Shown here one piece after another: positions 1 through 7,694 of a DNA stretch of 21,784 nucleotides (positions within the stretch are counted from its first letter, which is position 1; each line of letters opens with the position of its first letter). Origin of the DNA: a virus; IMG/VR virus record IMGVR_UViG_3300032289_002801, positions 1 through 21,784 of that record; one strand, written 5' to 3'. The translations under genes were made by a program, and so were the position numbers. Under the pieces are notes generated by a model that was not told the origin of the DNA, ran no database searches, and saw nothing but the letters and a program-made list of their open reading frames with translations.

Positions 1-177
1 CAGCTGGGCGGCTACATGGTGCTCGAGGCCGCCCAGTGGAACCACTACGAGCTGGGACAGACGATCTGGAGCAAGCCCGGCGAGGCGCTCACCAGCACTT
101 TTTACAGCCGTGAGCAGTGCCTGGCGGCCTGGGCTGCGGCCTGGAGCCGTTACTGCCTGAGCCACCGCCCCTTCTGA
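1..177 (+). CDS. 3' end of an unidentified gene (partial)
   Basis: An open frame enters from the left edge and ends at TGA 175-177, giving the last 58 residues of a protein. The tail is rich in aromatic residues (Trp, Tyr) and contains the stretch WNHYELGQTIWSKPGEAL. I do not recognise the family. Its frame and strand match the downstream terminase cluster, so it may belong to the same element, but an 86-base non-coding gap with a possible promoter separates it from the terminase genes. It could equally be the last host gene before the element. The reading frame is supported by lack of stops and by codon use like that of the neighbours. Confidence 0.55.
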   Translation, partial: QLGGYMVLEAAQWNHYELGQTIWSKPGEALTSTFYSREQCLAAWAAAWSRYCLSHRPF

Positions 178-209
178 TCACCCAGACATCCAAGAGGCAG
201 GCCAGGACA

Positions 210-237
210 TTGGCTTGCAATGCAGAGCCGCTAGATT
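210..237 (+). promoter_or_regulatory. Candidate sigma-70 type promoter for the packaging operon
   Basis: TTGGCT (210-215) and TAGATT (232-237) are separated by 16 bases. Each matches the consensus hexamer at four of six positions. They lie in the only non-coding gap before the terminase genes, which makes this the most plausible site for an upstream promoter. The predicted start near 244 would give a very short leader. This is seen by eye only and is weak. Confidence 0.3.
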
Positions 238-281
238 GAGCAGGCTCGGAATTGTCCGGGTCAATGATCTCGTGCTCTCTG

Positions 282-656
282 ATGGCGGACCTCCTGCTCG
301 CTGCTGCTCCATCGGCATCCCTCGCAGATGCGGCTGATCTCGATGCCCTGCTGGATGCCGTTACCGCGATCAAGGCCCGGCAGAAGGAGCTGGAGCAGCA
401 ACTGGAGCCCCTGCTGGAGGCCCTTAACGCGGCGATGGCCGCCGGCCAGCTGGATCCAGCCTTCTCCCACAACGACTGGGCCTTTGCCCACAGCCCCGGG
501 CGGCTGAGCTACGACTTCCCGCCGGTGGTGCAACAGATCGAGCAGCAGCTCAAGGCCGCCAAGGACAGCGCGATCCAGCAGGGCAGCGCCACCGAAAAGC
601 GCGGCAAACCCTTCTGGACCATCCGTGCACCCAAAACGCCGGTACTGCCGTTCTGA
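282..656 (+). CDS. Small helical protein upstream of terminase, function unknown
   Basis: The protein has about 124 residues from ATG 282. An in-frame ATG at 264 and a TTG at 252 are alternative starts, and none has a clear Shine-Dalgarno site. Residues about 18-55 form a probable coiled coil (AIKARQKELEQQLEPLLEAL), followed by a Trp/Phe-containing segment and a second amphipathic helix (VVQQIEQQLKAAKD). The C-terminus (GKPFWTIRAPK) is basic. It ends 4 bases before the small terminase start and is probably co-transcribed with it. The position at the head of a packaging operon fits a phage DNA-binding or packaging accessory protein, but no known family is recognised. Confidence 0.65.
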   Translation: MADLLLAAAPSASLADAADLDALLDAVTAIKARQKELEQQLEPLLEALNAAMAAGQLDPAFSHNDWAFAHSPGRLSYDFPPVVQQIEQQLKAAKDSAIQQGSATEKRGKPFWTIRAPKTPVLPF

Positions 657-660
657 GCCC

Positions 661-1197
661 ATGGCGCAGCACGACCGCCAGCACAGCGCCGCTGATGCGG
701 TGGAGGAGCTGCGCTCTGCAGCCAGCGCAGAAGACGACAACGGCCAGCCGCTGTATGAGCCCACCGACCCCGCCCGGCCGATCGGGCATGCCAACCCCCC
801 GCGCCGCACGAGGGGACTGCTCATGCAGCCACCCCCTCGGCCCTCGCGTTTGGAGGTGGAGCGGCGTGTGGCAGAAGCGCAGCTTTGGATCGCCCAGCGC
901 ATTCCGCTGGCGCTGATCGCCGAAAAAGCTCGTGAAAGCTGGGGGGTCAAGAACACCCAGACGATCAATCGCTACCTCAACCTGGCCCGTGAGCGGATGG
1001 TGGAGGAGCTGATCTCCGACCGGCGCCGCCACCAGGCCGAGCAGATCTTTGCCCTCAACGACTGTGCCCGCCGCGCCATGGACGCTGAGCAGTTCTCCGC
1101 GGCGGTGGGTGCCTTCCGGGTGATCGCCGAGATCGGCGGACTGCTGCGGGCACCGATCAAACCACCCGAGCCCCATGGGGGCGGGTCCAGAAGTTGA
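661..1197 (+). CDS. Phage terminase small subunit-like protein
   Basis: This is a 178-residue protein from ATG 661. The N-terminal 55 residues are acidic and Pro-rich, probably disordered. Residues about 58-110 look like a helix-turn-helix DNA-binding domain with the terminase small-subunit pattern: IPLALIAEKA, then SWGVKNTQTINRYLNLARER. A helical oligomerisation region follows (RRRHQAEQIFALNDCARRAM ... AFRVIAEIGGLL), as in TerS proteins that read 'kxARexxxe... AlxxxxeiaxLlGL'. TerS recognises phage DNA and regulates the large subunit. The stop codon overlaps the ATG of the large terminase by one base (TGATG), implying translational coupling. Identification rests on fold pattern plus position directly before TerL. 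Confidence 0.8.
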   Translation: MAQHDRQHSAADAVEELRSAASAEDDNGQPLYEPTDPARPIGHANPPRRTRGLLMQPPPRPSRLEVERRVAEAQLWIAQRIPLALIAEKARESWGVKNTQTINRYLNLARERMVEELISDRRRHQAEQIFALNDCARRAMDAEQFSAAVGAFRVIAEIGGLLRAPIKPPEPHGGGSRS

Positions 1198-2834
1198 TGG
1201 CTGGCCTGCTTCTCGATCCGGCCAGCGACCGCTGGGCCGACTGGGGCCTACTGGATGTTCCCGATCCTGACCGCCGGCAGAACGGCCCCCAGGCCCAGCA
1301 GGCCTTCCGTGATTTCATCGTGGCCGCTTATCCCGGCTACGCCTTCCACACCTGGGCCGAGCGCCTGATCTCCCTGCTGCAGCGGGTGGCTGATGGCGAG
1401 CTCAATCGCCTGATCGTCTGCTGTCCGCCGCGCTTGGGGAAATCGCTCCTGGTTTCCAAGCTGTTTCCCGCCTACTGGGTGAGCCGGTACCCCACGCGCT
1501 TCTGCGCCATCGCCTCGTATTCGGCCGAGCTGGCCTATGCCCATAGCCGTGAGGCACGTCACTACTACCGCGCTGTCGGCCACCCCCTCTCAAAGGACTC
1601 CACTGCCGTGGGCAACTGGCTCACCCCTGATCGCGGCGGCTGCATCGCCGCCGGCGTGCGCGGGCCCTTCACCGGCAAGGGCTACGCGCTGGGGATCATC
1701 GATGACCCCTACAAGGGTCCAGAAGACGCCAACTCCGCCGGCCAACGCCAGAAGCTGATCGAGTGGTTCCAATCCGTCTGGCTCACCCGCGCTGAACCGG
1801 CCCCACAGGGGCCTTCGCGATGGGGTTTTGCAGGCGCGGCCCAAGTGGTGGTGCTGACTCGCTGGCACCAGGACGACCTGATCGGCTGGCTGCTGGAGCA
1901 GGAGAGCGGCGAGGCCCCGCAGCACTGGCAGGTGCTGAATCTGCCGGCCATTGCCGAACCGCCCCAGCACCACATCAAGTTCCCGACCACCTGCGACATC
2001 GAGCCGGACTGGCGCCAGCCCGGTGAGCCGCTCTGCCCGGAACGGTTCCCGCTGGTGGAGCTGGAGCAGATCCGCATCCGCGCCGGCAGTTACTGGTGGA
2101 ACGCGCTGTATCAGCAGCGGCCCTCACCGGCAGAGGGTCTGCTGTTTCAACGCGCCTGGATCCGCACCACAGCGGGCACCCCTGCCCCAGCCGGCCGGGC
2201 GGCGCAAAGGGCCTTTACTGCGGTGGTGCTCAGTTGCGATCTGAGCTTCAAGGGGGGAGCGGAGAACGACTACTGCGGCTTCTGCCTCCTCGGCCTGCTG
2301 CCGGATCAGGAGGCCCGCCACCCGGCGGCCCAGGCCAAGGCACGGGGTGAGCAGCTCCACCCCAGTGCCGCCCGGATGCGCTCAACGGCCGAACCGCAGG
2401 AAGGTGTTGTCCACCGAATTGAGGTGATCTGGAGCCAGCACCACCGCCTCGACCTGCCGGGGGTGGTCAAATTCCTCGGCCAGACCCTGGCGTCACTGGG
2501 CCAGGGTCTGAGTCCTGATGCGGTACTGATCGAGGACGCCGCCAATGGCCCGGCCGTCTGCCAGCTGCTGCAGCGGCAGATCCCTGGCCTGATTGCTGTG
2601 CGGCCCAATGGCAGCAAGGTGAGCCGGGCTCATTCCGTGGCTCCGTTGATGGAAGCCAGCCAGCTGGCTTTTCGCAGCGGCAACGACGCCCTGATCAGCG
2701 AGTTGTTGGGGTTTCCCAACGGGGCCCATGACGACCTGGTGGATGCGTTCTGCCAGGGCGTGATCTGGCTGCAGACCCAGCACTGGCGCAGCCAGGGCAA
2801 GGCCACGCCCCGGCCGCTGCTGTTTTCCCGCTGA
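1197..2834 (+). CDS. terL: Phage terminase large subunit (ATPase and nuclease)
   Basis: This 545-residue protein is the packaging motor that cuts concatemeric DNA and pumps it into the procapsid through the portal. ATPase domain: Walker A CCPPRLGKSL (75-84), Walker B ALGIIDD (164-170), and the coupling motif VVVLTRWHQDDL (217-228), which is diagnostic of phage terminases. C-terminal RNase H-like nuclease: D348 in LSCDLSF, E446/D447 in LIEDAANGP, and D512, D513 and D516 in HDDLVDAF. All expected acidic positions are present and the length is normal, so the enzyme looks intact. ATG 1197 is chosen over the TTG at 1194 because it gives a one-base TGATG overlap with the small subunit. The intact active sites argue against old, decayed prophage DNA. 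Confidence 0.95.
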   Translation: MAGLLLDPASDRWADWGLLDVPDPDRRQNGPQAQQAFRDFIVAAYPGYAFHTWAERLISLLQRVADGELNRLIVCCPPRLGKSLLVSKLFPAYWVSRYPTRFCAIASYSAELAYAHSREARHYYRAVGHPLSKDSTAVGNWLTPDRGGCIAAGVRGPFTGKGYALGIIDDPYKGPEDANSAGQRQKLIEWFQSVWLTRAEPAPQGPSRWGFAGAAQVVVLTRWHQDDLIGWLLEQESGEAPQHWQVLNLPAIAEPPQHHIKFPTTCDIEPDWRQPGEPLCPERFPLVELEQIRIRAGSYWWNALYQQRPSPAEGLLFQRAWIRTTAGTPAPAGRAAQRAFTAVVLSCDLSFKGGAENDYCGFCLLGLLPDQEARHPAAQAKARGEQLHPSAARMRSTAEPQEGVVHRIEVIWSQHHRLDLPGVVKFLGQTLASLGQGLSPDAVLIEDAANGPAVCQLLQRQIPGLIAVRPNGSKVSRAHSVAPLMEASQLAFRSGNDALISELLGFPNGAHDDLVDAFCQGVIWLQTQHWRSQGKATPRPLLFSR

Positions 2835-2854
2835 GGGGCATCCCCCCGTTTCTC

Positions 2855-3379
2855 ATGAGCACCACACCACACGCCCACCGCCCGAGGCCCCAGCAGGCCA
2901 CCGCTCGCGTGACGACATCCGGCCGTGCACGCGGGCCATTGCGCTCACCCCATGCCGCTGCTGATGCCTTGGTGGTGGAGCACCTGCCCTTTGCGGCAAA
3001 GGTGGCGGCCAATTACGCCCGCCGCACCGGTCATCCCAAGGAAGACCTTGAGCAGCTGGCGGCAATCGGGCTGATCAAAGCCTCACGCCGCTACGACATC
3101 CACCGACCCGGACGAAGTCCCAACCACTTCATCGCCTACGCCAGGCCGTTCGTGAATGGCGAGATCACCCATTACCTGCGTGACAAGGGGTTCTTGATTT
3201 CGGTACCCGGCCGCTGGCGGGAGCTGCATGCTCGGGGGCAGAAGTTGCTCCGGGAAGGAGTCGCAGCCCACGAAATCCCGCAACGGCTGGGGCTCTCGGC
3301 TGATCGCTGGGCTGAGATCTGCCGGGCATGCGCCGTGCGAGTTGTAGCGATGGCCACCCATCACCAAGATGGTACGTAG
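2855..3379 (+). CDS. Short sigma-70 family sigma factor lacking region 4
   Basis: This is a 174-residue protein. After a basic, disordered N-terminus (1-36), region 2 is recognisable: LVVEHLPFAAKVAANYA (2.1), DLEQLAAIGLIKASRRYD (core-binding helix, 64-81), then FIAYARPFVNGEITHYLRD (92-110, the -10 recognition helix). KGFLISVPGRWREL and a region 3-like helix pair (EIPQRLGLSADRWAEICRA) follow. The layout resembles SigB/SigF-type group 3 factors (GEI..y.RD.g..vrvPrR..El). The chain stops at ATHHQDGT, where region 4, the -35 reader, should begin, and no region 4 follows in any frame. It sits 20 bases after terL. By analogy with phage late sigma factors it may redirect host RNA polymerase to element promoters of extended -10 type, perhaps with a partner protein. 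Confidence 0.85.
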   Translation: MSTTPHAHRPRPQQATARVTTSGRARGPLRSPHAAADALVVEHLPFAAKVAANYARRTGHPKEDLEQLAAIGLIKASRRYDIHRPGRSPNHFIAYARPFVNGEITHYLRDKGFLISVPGRWRELHARGQKLLREGVAAHEIPQRLGLSADRWAEICRACAVRVVAMATHHQDGT

Positions 3380-3409
3380 GCACATCTGGCCAAACACTTC
3401 CACTCTTCA

Positions 3410-3841
3410 ATGCAGAGCGTCAACCCTGCTGATGTCGATCCTCAGCCTCTAAACAATCCTTATGCGCCACCCAATGATCCGGTATTTGACACGCTATTTG
3501 GGCTGGCAATTCAAGGCGACTTACGAGTCTATTTTGCAGCCGTCCCTTTGTCCCTGATCAAGCCCCATTCTCTCCATTTTCGCTTCCTTGAAACCCCCAA
3601 TGCCAGCGCCATCGTTGCAGCACTGATTGACGCTGCACGGCAAGGACAGTTCGCTCGACTTTGGGTCTACGAAAAGGACGATCATTTTGTTATGTCAGAC
3701 GACTATCCGCAATACGAAGCATGCCTCCAAGGGCAACCCGACTATGTCCCATGCTGGATTCTTGGCCGACCACGCAATCCGGCAGCGATTGATGTTCAAG
3801 GCCCTGTCAATGCCAGGGAAGCTGCAGGGCTAGACGGTTAA
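3410..3841 (+). CDS. Hypothetical protein of lower GC content between sigma factor and portal
   Basis: The protein has 143 residues from ATG 3410. The N-terminal 25 residues are Asn/Pro-rich. A compact alpha/beta region follows: VYFAAVPLSLIKP, a helix IVAALIDAARQGQF, strand ARLWVYEKDDHFVMSDDY, and YVPCWILGRP. The order strand-'SLIKPH'-helix-'SDDYPqY'-'vPCwiLG' distantly recalls ParB-like or sulfiredoxin-like folds, but the usual catalytic motif is not evident, so I assign no function. Two 60-base rows counted by hand are about 47-52% G+C, against about two-thirds in neighbouring genes, suggesting a separate origin. It is 30 bases downstream of the sigma gene and 38 bases upstream of the portal, in the same direction. 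Confidence 0.7.
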   Translation: MQSVNPADVDPQPLNNPYAPPNDPVFDTLFGLAIQGDLRVYFAAVPLSLIKPHSLHFRFLETPNASAIVAALIDAARQGQFARLWVYEKDDHFVMSDDYPQYEACLQGQPDYVPCWILGRPRNPAAIDVQGPVNAREAAGLDG

Positions 3842-3879
3842 TCAACTCGTCGGCAACAGCCAGTAGCTGATGGGCGGCT

Positions 3880-5295
3880 GTGCCAGCAAAGATTCCACAG
3901 GGCGGCTGCGCTCCGGCAGGCGGTGTGGAATCCACGCTGCGCCGCCATCAACTCGGCCTGGATCTTCTCCCCCGCCTGGATCTGATCCAGCACTGCTGGG
4001 ACCTCCTCGCAGGACGAAAGGAGCATTACCTCCCCCGCGGTGAACGCGAACCAGAAACCGCCTACCGCCGTCGGTTGGAGGCGGCTCTGCCCTCGGGCTT
4101 CTTCCGCGACGCACTGCGCACCTTTGCCGGGATGCTGGCCTCCAGCCACTGGCGTGGGCTTCCAGCCACTTTGCAAGCAGTGATCAGCGATGTGGATGGA
4201 CGCGGCACCGACTTGGGTGTGTTCCTCGAGCGTGCCGACGTGCTGGTGCTCCGCGATGGTGCAGCACTGATTGGCGTGCTGCCACCGCAGCACCTCTGGC
4301 CCAGCGAGGGCGATCGCCAGCAGGCCCTGCGCCGTGGCGATCGCCTCTCCCTGCCGCGTCTTGCTCTGCTGGAGCGCCGCGATGTCCTGAACTGGAACTT
4401 GCCCGGACCCCAGTCCCTACCTGACGCGGTCAGCTTTCGGCTGCCTAACCCCAAGGCCCAGGACGAGCCCCTGGACCCGGATCGACCACAGCATCCGTGG
4501 CTCTACGGCTCCGTTGCCCTCGATGGCGAGGGCATGAGCATTGAAACCATCGAGCTCGCGGCAGACCCGCAGGCACCAACCGGCTGGCGCCAACAACGCA
4601 GTGGGCTGCAGCACTACCGGGGCATTAGCCAGCTGCCCCTGATCTGGTACGCCAGTGATGGCGCCGCTTTTGGGGAAGGCGACCTGCCGCATCTGGGCCT
4701 GGCGCATCAGTACCTCAACCACTTCCGGTGCCAGAGCGACTACCAGGAGCTGCTGTACCGAACCGCCCTGCCCGTGGGAGTGCGGACAGGGGTCGTGGGC
4801 CCGATGGGCAGTGGCACCAGCGAGCCGGTGGTGCTCGGCCCCAACACCGTGATTGATCTGCCCGATGGGGCCAACTTCCAGTTCGTGGAGATCCAAGCCC
4901 GCTCCCTGGCCGAGCACCGCGCCTGGCTGGAATCCCTCGACCAGGGCATGCGCCGTGATGCCCTGATCCCATCCGGCGCCCAGGGAGCACCACGCACCGC
5001 CACAGAGATCTCGCTGGCGGCCTCGCAGGCCTATGCGCTGTTGCAGAGCCAGGCGATCCAGAAGGCCTCGATGTTCTCCTCTCTGCTGCAGCACTGGTGC
5101 GCGATCAGCGGAGAACCAGTTCCCGCGCAGGAGGGCCCGGCGCTGCTGGTGGAGATCAGCCCGCTGGCACCGGCGCCTAAGCCGCAACCCACCGTTGCCG
5201 AAATGCTGCAGCTGCATGAGCGCGGCATCGTGAGCGAGCAGGCCCTGCGGCAATGGCTGGGGGATCTGGCCGGTGTGGCACCGGCTTCTGCATGA
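3880..5295 (+). CDS. Phage portal protein, DUF4055-like
   Basis: The protein has about 471 residues. The portal forms the dodecameric ring at the capsid vertex through which TerL packages DNA. The N-terminal pattern is that of DUF4055 portal proteins: LIQHCWDLLAGRKEHYLPR, EREPETAYRRRLEAAL, FFRDALRTFAGMLASSHW, then a 'GTDLGVFLERADVLVLRDGA' segment. The middle contains HYRGISQLPLIWY and GEGDLPHLGLAHQYLNHFRCQSDY, typical of this family, and the C-terminal half has the long 'AATEISLAAS..ALLQS' clip/wing helices. GTG 3880 is the first start after an in-frame TGA at 3868; a GTG at 3925 is the alternative. A nearby ATG at 3870 is out of frame. It overlaps the next gene by ATGA. Confidence 0.88.
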   Translation: MPAKIPQGGCAPAGGVESTLRRHQLGLDLLPRLDLIQHCWDLLAGRKEHYLPRGEREPETAYRRRLEAALPSGFFRDALRTFAGMLASSHWRGLPATLQAVISDVDGRGTDLGVFLERADVLVLRDGAALIGVLPPQHLWPSEGDRQQALRRGDRLSLPRLALLERRDVLNWNLPGPQSLPDAVSFRLPNPKAQDEPLDPDRPQHPWLYGSVALDGEGMSIETIELAADPQAPTGWRQQRSGLQHYRGISQLPLIWYASDGAAFGEGDLPHLGLAHQYLNHFRCQSDYQELLYRTALPVGVRTGVVGPMGSGTSEPVVLGPNTVIDLPDGANFQFVEIQARSLAEHRAWLESLDQGMRRDALIPSGAQGAPRTATEISLAASQAYALLQSQAIQKASMFSSLLQHWCAISGEPVPAQEGPALLVEISPLAPAPKPQPTVAEMLQLHERGIVSEQALRQWLGDLAGVAPASA

Positions 5296-5819
5296 CCATC
5301 AGCAGCAACGCGCCCACCGCTCCAGGTGGTGCGATGTGGCAACCGCAAGACCAGGAGGCCATCCGCCAGTGTCTGGCGCTGCCCGCCACCGTTCCCTGTC
5401 TGGATGCCATCGGGCGGGCGATGGCGGATCTACTGCGCCAACACCCGGCCGGGGTGCTGAGCGCCCGTGCCCTGCTGGATGCGGTGGCCCTGATCGATCA
5501 GCAGCTGCTGGCTAGTGGCTGCGAGCAGGAGCAGGCGATCCAGAAACGCAGCCACTCGGGGCCGATCGCCGGCTCGGTCGCGGCGGCTGGTGATGCACCC
5601 CTGCAAAAAGCAGATGTGATCGCCTACGACACGGCGCTGCTGCGCGAGGAGAGCGAGACCACCTACGCCAACCCCAGCTCGCCCGCGATGGGACTGCTGC
5701 GCCGGCGGCGCCGCTACGCCGACCAGCTGCTGTTGCTGCTGCCTGGGCTCAGCAGCTGGGTGCAGTTCACCGCCCAGGCCGCAGGGCAGCTGGGAACAAC
5801 GCCGATGCTGCGGGGTTGA
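5292..5819 (+). CDS. Hypothetical head-cluster protein after the portal
   Basis: The protein has 175 residues and starts at ATG 5292, which overlaps the portal stop (ATGA), so translation is coupled. It is mainly helical: AIRQCLALPATVPCLDAIGR, ALLDAVALIDQQLLA, then a segment with ETTYANPSSPAMGLLRRRRRYADQLLLLLPGLSSWV containing a five-Arg run followed by a Leu-rich stretch. That stretch is short for a membrane segment and more likely a buried helix. No family is recognised. Position between portal and scaffold is where minor head or head-completion proteins commonly lie, which is the only basis for suggesting a virion role. Confidence 0.7.
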   Translation: MTISSNAPTAPGGAMWQPQDQEAIRQCLALPATVPCLDAIGRAMADLLRQHPAGVLSARALLDAVALIDQQLLASGCEQEQAIQKRSHSGPIAGSVAAAGDAPLQKADVIAYDTALLREESETTYANPSSPAMGLLRRRRRYADQLLLLLPGLSSWVQFTAQAAGQLGTTPMLRG

Positions 5820-5822
5820 GCG

Positions 5823-6416
5823 ATGACCACAAGCCCCAGACGTTTCACCAGCGGCGAACATCCACGGGCGGCCGGGCCCTGGCCCGCGACTCCATTGCAG
5901 CCATTTGCCAATGCACGCCTGCTGCTGGCGGAGAACGCCATCCCCGGTGACACCACCTCTGCTGTGGTGGCTGCGCATGTGCTCGAGTGCTTTCTGGTGC
6001 GCGCCAATTACATCTCCGCCAAGGAGAACGGCCCTGGCGTTGACACCGGCGACTTCACCTACAGCGGCATGATCTGCCGGGCTACCCGCCTGCCGCCCCA
6101 CCCTGGCGCCATCTGGCTGAGCAGCAACTTGAGCTGGCAGCAGAACGGACGCCGCGTTGCCAGCGGTGGCAGCGTCGCACCGGGAGGTGCGCTCAGCAGC
6201 ACCGTGGTGGCTCCCTGCGAGGGACTGATCTGGCTGGGGGATCTCAGCCTGCTCAACGCTGCGGGCGCTGCTGATGTGGATCCCTACGCCCAGCACACCG
6301 CCTTTGTGGTTCTGGAGTTCGGCGCCGATTACGGCTCTGGCGGCATCGGCTCCCTCGTGCAGCCGCTGATCGGCGAGCGGGTGTTCGGAACGCTCAAGCC
6401 GAATCGAGTCGTCTGA
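5823..6416 (+). CDS. Hypothetical beta-rich structural protein
   Basis: The protein has 197 residues and starts 3 bases after the preceding stop. It is predicted by eye to be beta-rich with many small and Gly/Ser/Thr residues: GAIWLSSNLSWQQNGRRVA, GGSVAPGGALSSTVVAPCEG, LIWLGDLSLLNAAG, HTAFVVLEFGADYG. The C-terminus is QPLIGERVFGTLKPNRVV. Neither a signal peptide nor a transmembrane segment is evident. The family is not recognised. Composition and place in the cluster fit a capsid decoration or virion protein, but this is inference. A long nested hairpin (6424-6479) separates it from the scaffold-like gene. Confidence 0.7.
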   Translation: MTTSPRRFTSGEHPRAAGPWPATPLQPFANARLLLAENAIPGDTTSAVVAAHVLECFLVRANYISAKENGPGVDTGDFTYSGMICRATRLPPHPGAIWLSSNLSWQQNGRRVASGGSVAPGGALSSTVVAPCEGLIWLGDLSLLNAAGAADVDPYAQHTAFVVLEFGADYGSGGIGSLVQPLIGERVFGTLKPNRVV

Positions 6417-6423
6417 TTCCTGC

Positions 6424-6479
6424 CTCGGCAACAGGGGATGGCAGCGCCGCGATGGGCTGCCATCCCACTGACAGCCGAG
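6424..6479 (+). promoter_or_regulatory. Nested stem-loop between structural genes
   Basis: Inner perfect 11-bp stem GGGATGGCAGC (6435-6445) / GCTGCCATCCC (6456-6466) with a 10-base loop; outer 6-bp stem CTCGGC (6424-6429) / GCCGAG (6474-6479). There is no T-tract after it. The outer arm ends only 7 bases before the ATG of the scaffold-like gene, so it could limit read-through, set mRNA stability, or mask that ribosome site to tune scaffold expression. Confidence 0.55.
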
Positions 6480-6486
6480 ACGGGTC

Positions 6487-7362
6487 ATGGCCACTGCTTC
6501 CGCAACCCCCAGCACCAGCACCGCCCGCAGCGGGGGTGATGGCAACGACTTGCTGGACCTCCGCGACCCGGAGGCCAGCGAGCAGGACAGCACTCAGGCC
6601 GAGCACAGCACTGGCTCGGATGCTGCAACCACTGCCAATGAATCCACCCAGGGATCCGGCGGCGATGGCCCCAGTGGGGCTGGCCTCAGCGAAGCGCTCA
6701 AGGCCGAGCGCCGCCGCAGCAACAACCTCGAAAAAGAACTGCGGGGGCTGCGGCAGCAGCTGACCCGTTTCTCGGAGATCAACCCCGAGGAGTACGCCCG
6801 TCTGCAGGAGGCCGAACGCCAAAAGCAGCACCTCGAGCAGCAGCTGGAGCTGCGTGAGCGCCAGATGGAGGAGGCCGCCTCCAAACGGGTGGCAGCTGTC
6901 TCGGCAGAGCGCGACGCCGCCCATGAGCGGGTGCAGGAGCTACGCAAGGAGCGACTGCTGGAGCGCGCCTTTTCAGAAGCGGAAGGGCGCACCGGCGGCG
7001 ATGGGCGCGGCACCTTCTTCCAGGTGTTCCGCTCGATGCTCTGGGACTGCTTCCGGCTTGGCAGCAGCAAGGACGGCAGCGATGCTCTCGAACCGTTGGA
7101 CGCTCAGGGCCAGCCACTGCTGGGTGATGACGGCCGGCCAATGACCACGGCCGACTACCTCGATCAGCTGCGCATCCACCCTGTCTATGGCTTTCTGTTC
7201 CAGCAGCGCGGCGCCATGGGCACGGGAGCTTTGCCCGCGGGCAGTGCAGCCGGCAGCCTCGGCGCCAGCGGTTTTGGGGAGGTGATCAATCCACAGGCGA
7301 TGAGCGCCAGCGAGCTCTACCGGGCCGGCTTTGCCCTCAATGGCCGCAGCCCGCGCAGCTGA
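6487..7362 (+). CDS. Putative capsid scaffolding protein
   Basis: This 291-residue protein has the layout of a phage scaffold. Residues 1-65 are acidic, Ser/Thr/Gly-rich and disordered. Residues about 68-160 form a long charged coiled coil (EALKAERRRSNNLEKELRGL, QEAERQKQHLEQQLELRERQ, AERDAAHERVQELRKER). A C-terminal region follows with PMTTADYLDQLRIHPVYGFLF and a Gly/Ala-rich tail with SASELYRAGFALNG. Scaffolds drive procapsid assembly and then leave. The expected position, between portal and major capsid gene, agrees, although accessory genes have been inserted between it and the capsid gene. No protease motif is seen, so how the scaffold would be removed is unknown. Confidence 0.75.
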   Translation: MATASATPSTSTARSGGDGNDLLDLRDPEASEQDSTQAEHSTGSDAATTANESTQGSGGDGPSGAGLSEALKAERRRSNNLEKELRGLRQQLTRFSEINPEEYARLQEAERQKQHLEQQLELRERQMEEAASKRVAAVSAERDAAHERVQELRKERLLERAFSEAEGRTGGDGRGTFFQVFRSMLWDCFRLGSSKDGSDALEPLDAQGQPLLGDDGRPMTTADYLDQLRIHPVYGFLFQQRGAMGTGALPAGSAAGSLGASGFGEVINPQAMSASELYRAGFALNGRSPRS

Positions 7363-7367
7363 GCGTC

Positions 7368-7652
7368 ATGACGCGCTGGCACTACTACCTGGCCTTCTGG
7401 AGCCGCCGCTCCACTGCCACCGTGGTGCCGGCGCTGAATCGCAGCCAGGCCAGGGATCGTGCTCAGGCCAGGCAGAAAGCCGGCTACGGCAGCTTGGTGG
7501 CGATCCAGCAGGCCAATGCGGCCGACCGCCGCCTGATCCGACAGGGCGTTTGGGTGCGGCGGCGCCGCAATGGCAGCAGCCCCCAGTTCGGCGCAGCTCC
7601 CGCTCGTGCGGCAGCGCGCAGGCAACGGAGCCGCTACCGGCCCTGGCTTTGA
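7368..7652 (+). CDS. Small, very basic hypothetical protein
   Basis: The protein has 94 residues from ATG 7368, 5 bases after the scaffold stop. It starts MTRWHYYLAFWSRRS and is rich in Arg/Gln (LNRSQARDRAQARQKAGYGS, VRRRRNGSS, AARRQRSRYRPWL). Strong positive charge suggests binding to nucleic acid or to an acidic partner such as the scaffold. No family is recognised. It is the last + strand gene before the accessory insertion and is followed by a hairpin at 7695-7713. It could in principle be a non-coding frame, since Arg-rich ORFs are common at high GC, but spacing and start codon favour a gene. Confidence 0.5.
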   Translation: MTRWHYYLAFWSRRSTATVVPALNRSQARDRAQARQKAGYGSLVAIQQANAADRRLIRQGVWVRRRRNGSSPQFGAAPARAAARRQRSRYRPWL

Positions 7653-7694
7653 AATCAGCCACTGGCCTGGAGGTGAGCTAGCCAAGGGCAGAAA

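Noticed and set aside
261-968. Minus-strand open frame of 235 codons opposite the small-terminase region
   Set aside because: Gly/Leu/Arg-rich shadow of two well-placed + strand genes; no motif seen.
3410-3841. ParB-like nuclease or sulfiredoxin domain
   Set aside because: Only a loose strand-helix pattern matches; the expected catalytic motif is not visible, so no function was assigned.
3870-3879. ATG at 3870 as the portal start
   Set aside because: It is in a different frame from the portal; an in-frame TGA at 3868 makes GTG 3880 the first usable start.
5430-6593. Long minus-strand open frame (387 codons) across two structural genes
   Set aside because: It runs antisense to coupled + strand genes (ATGA overlap, 3-base gap) and has low-complexity sequence with no domain.
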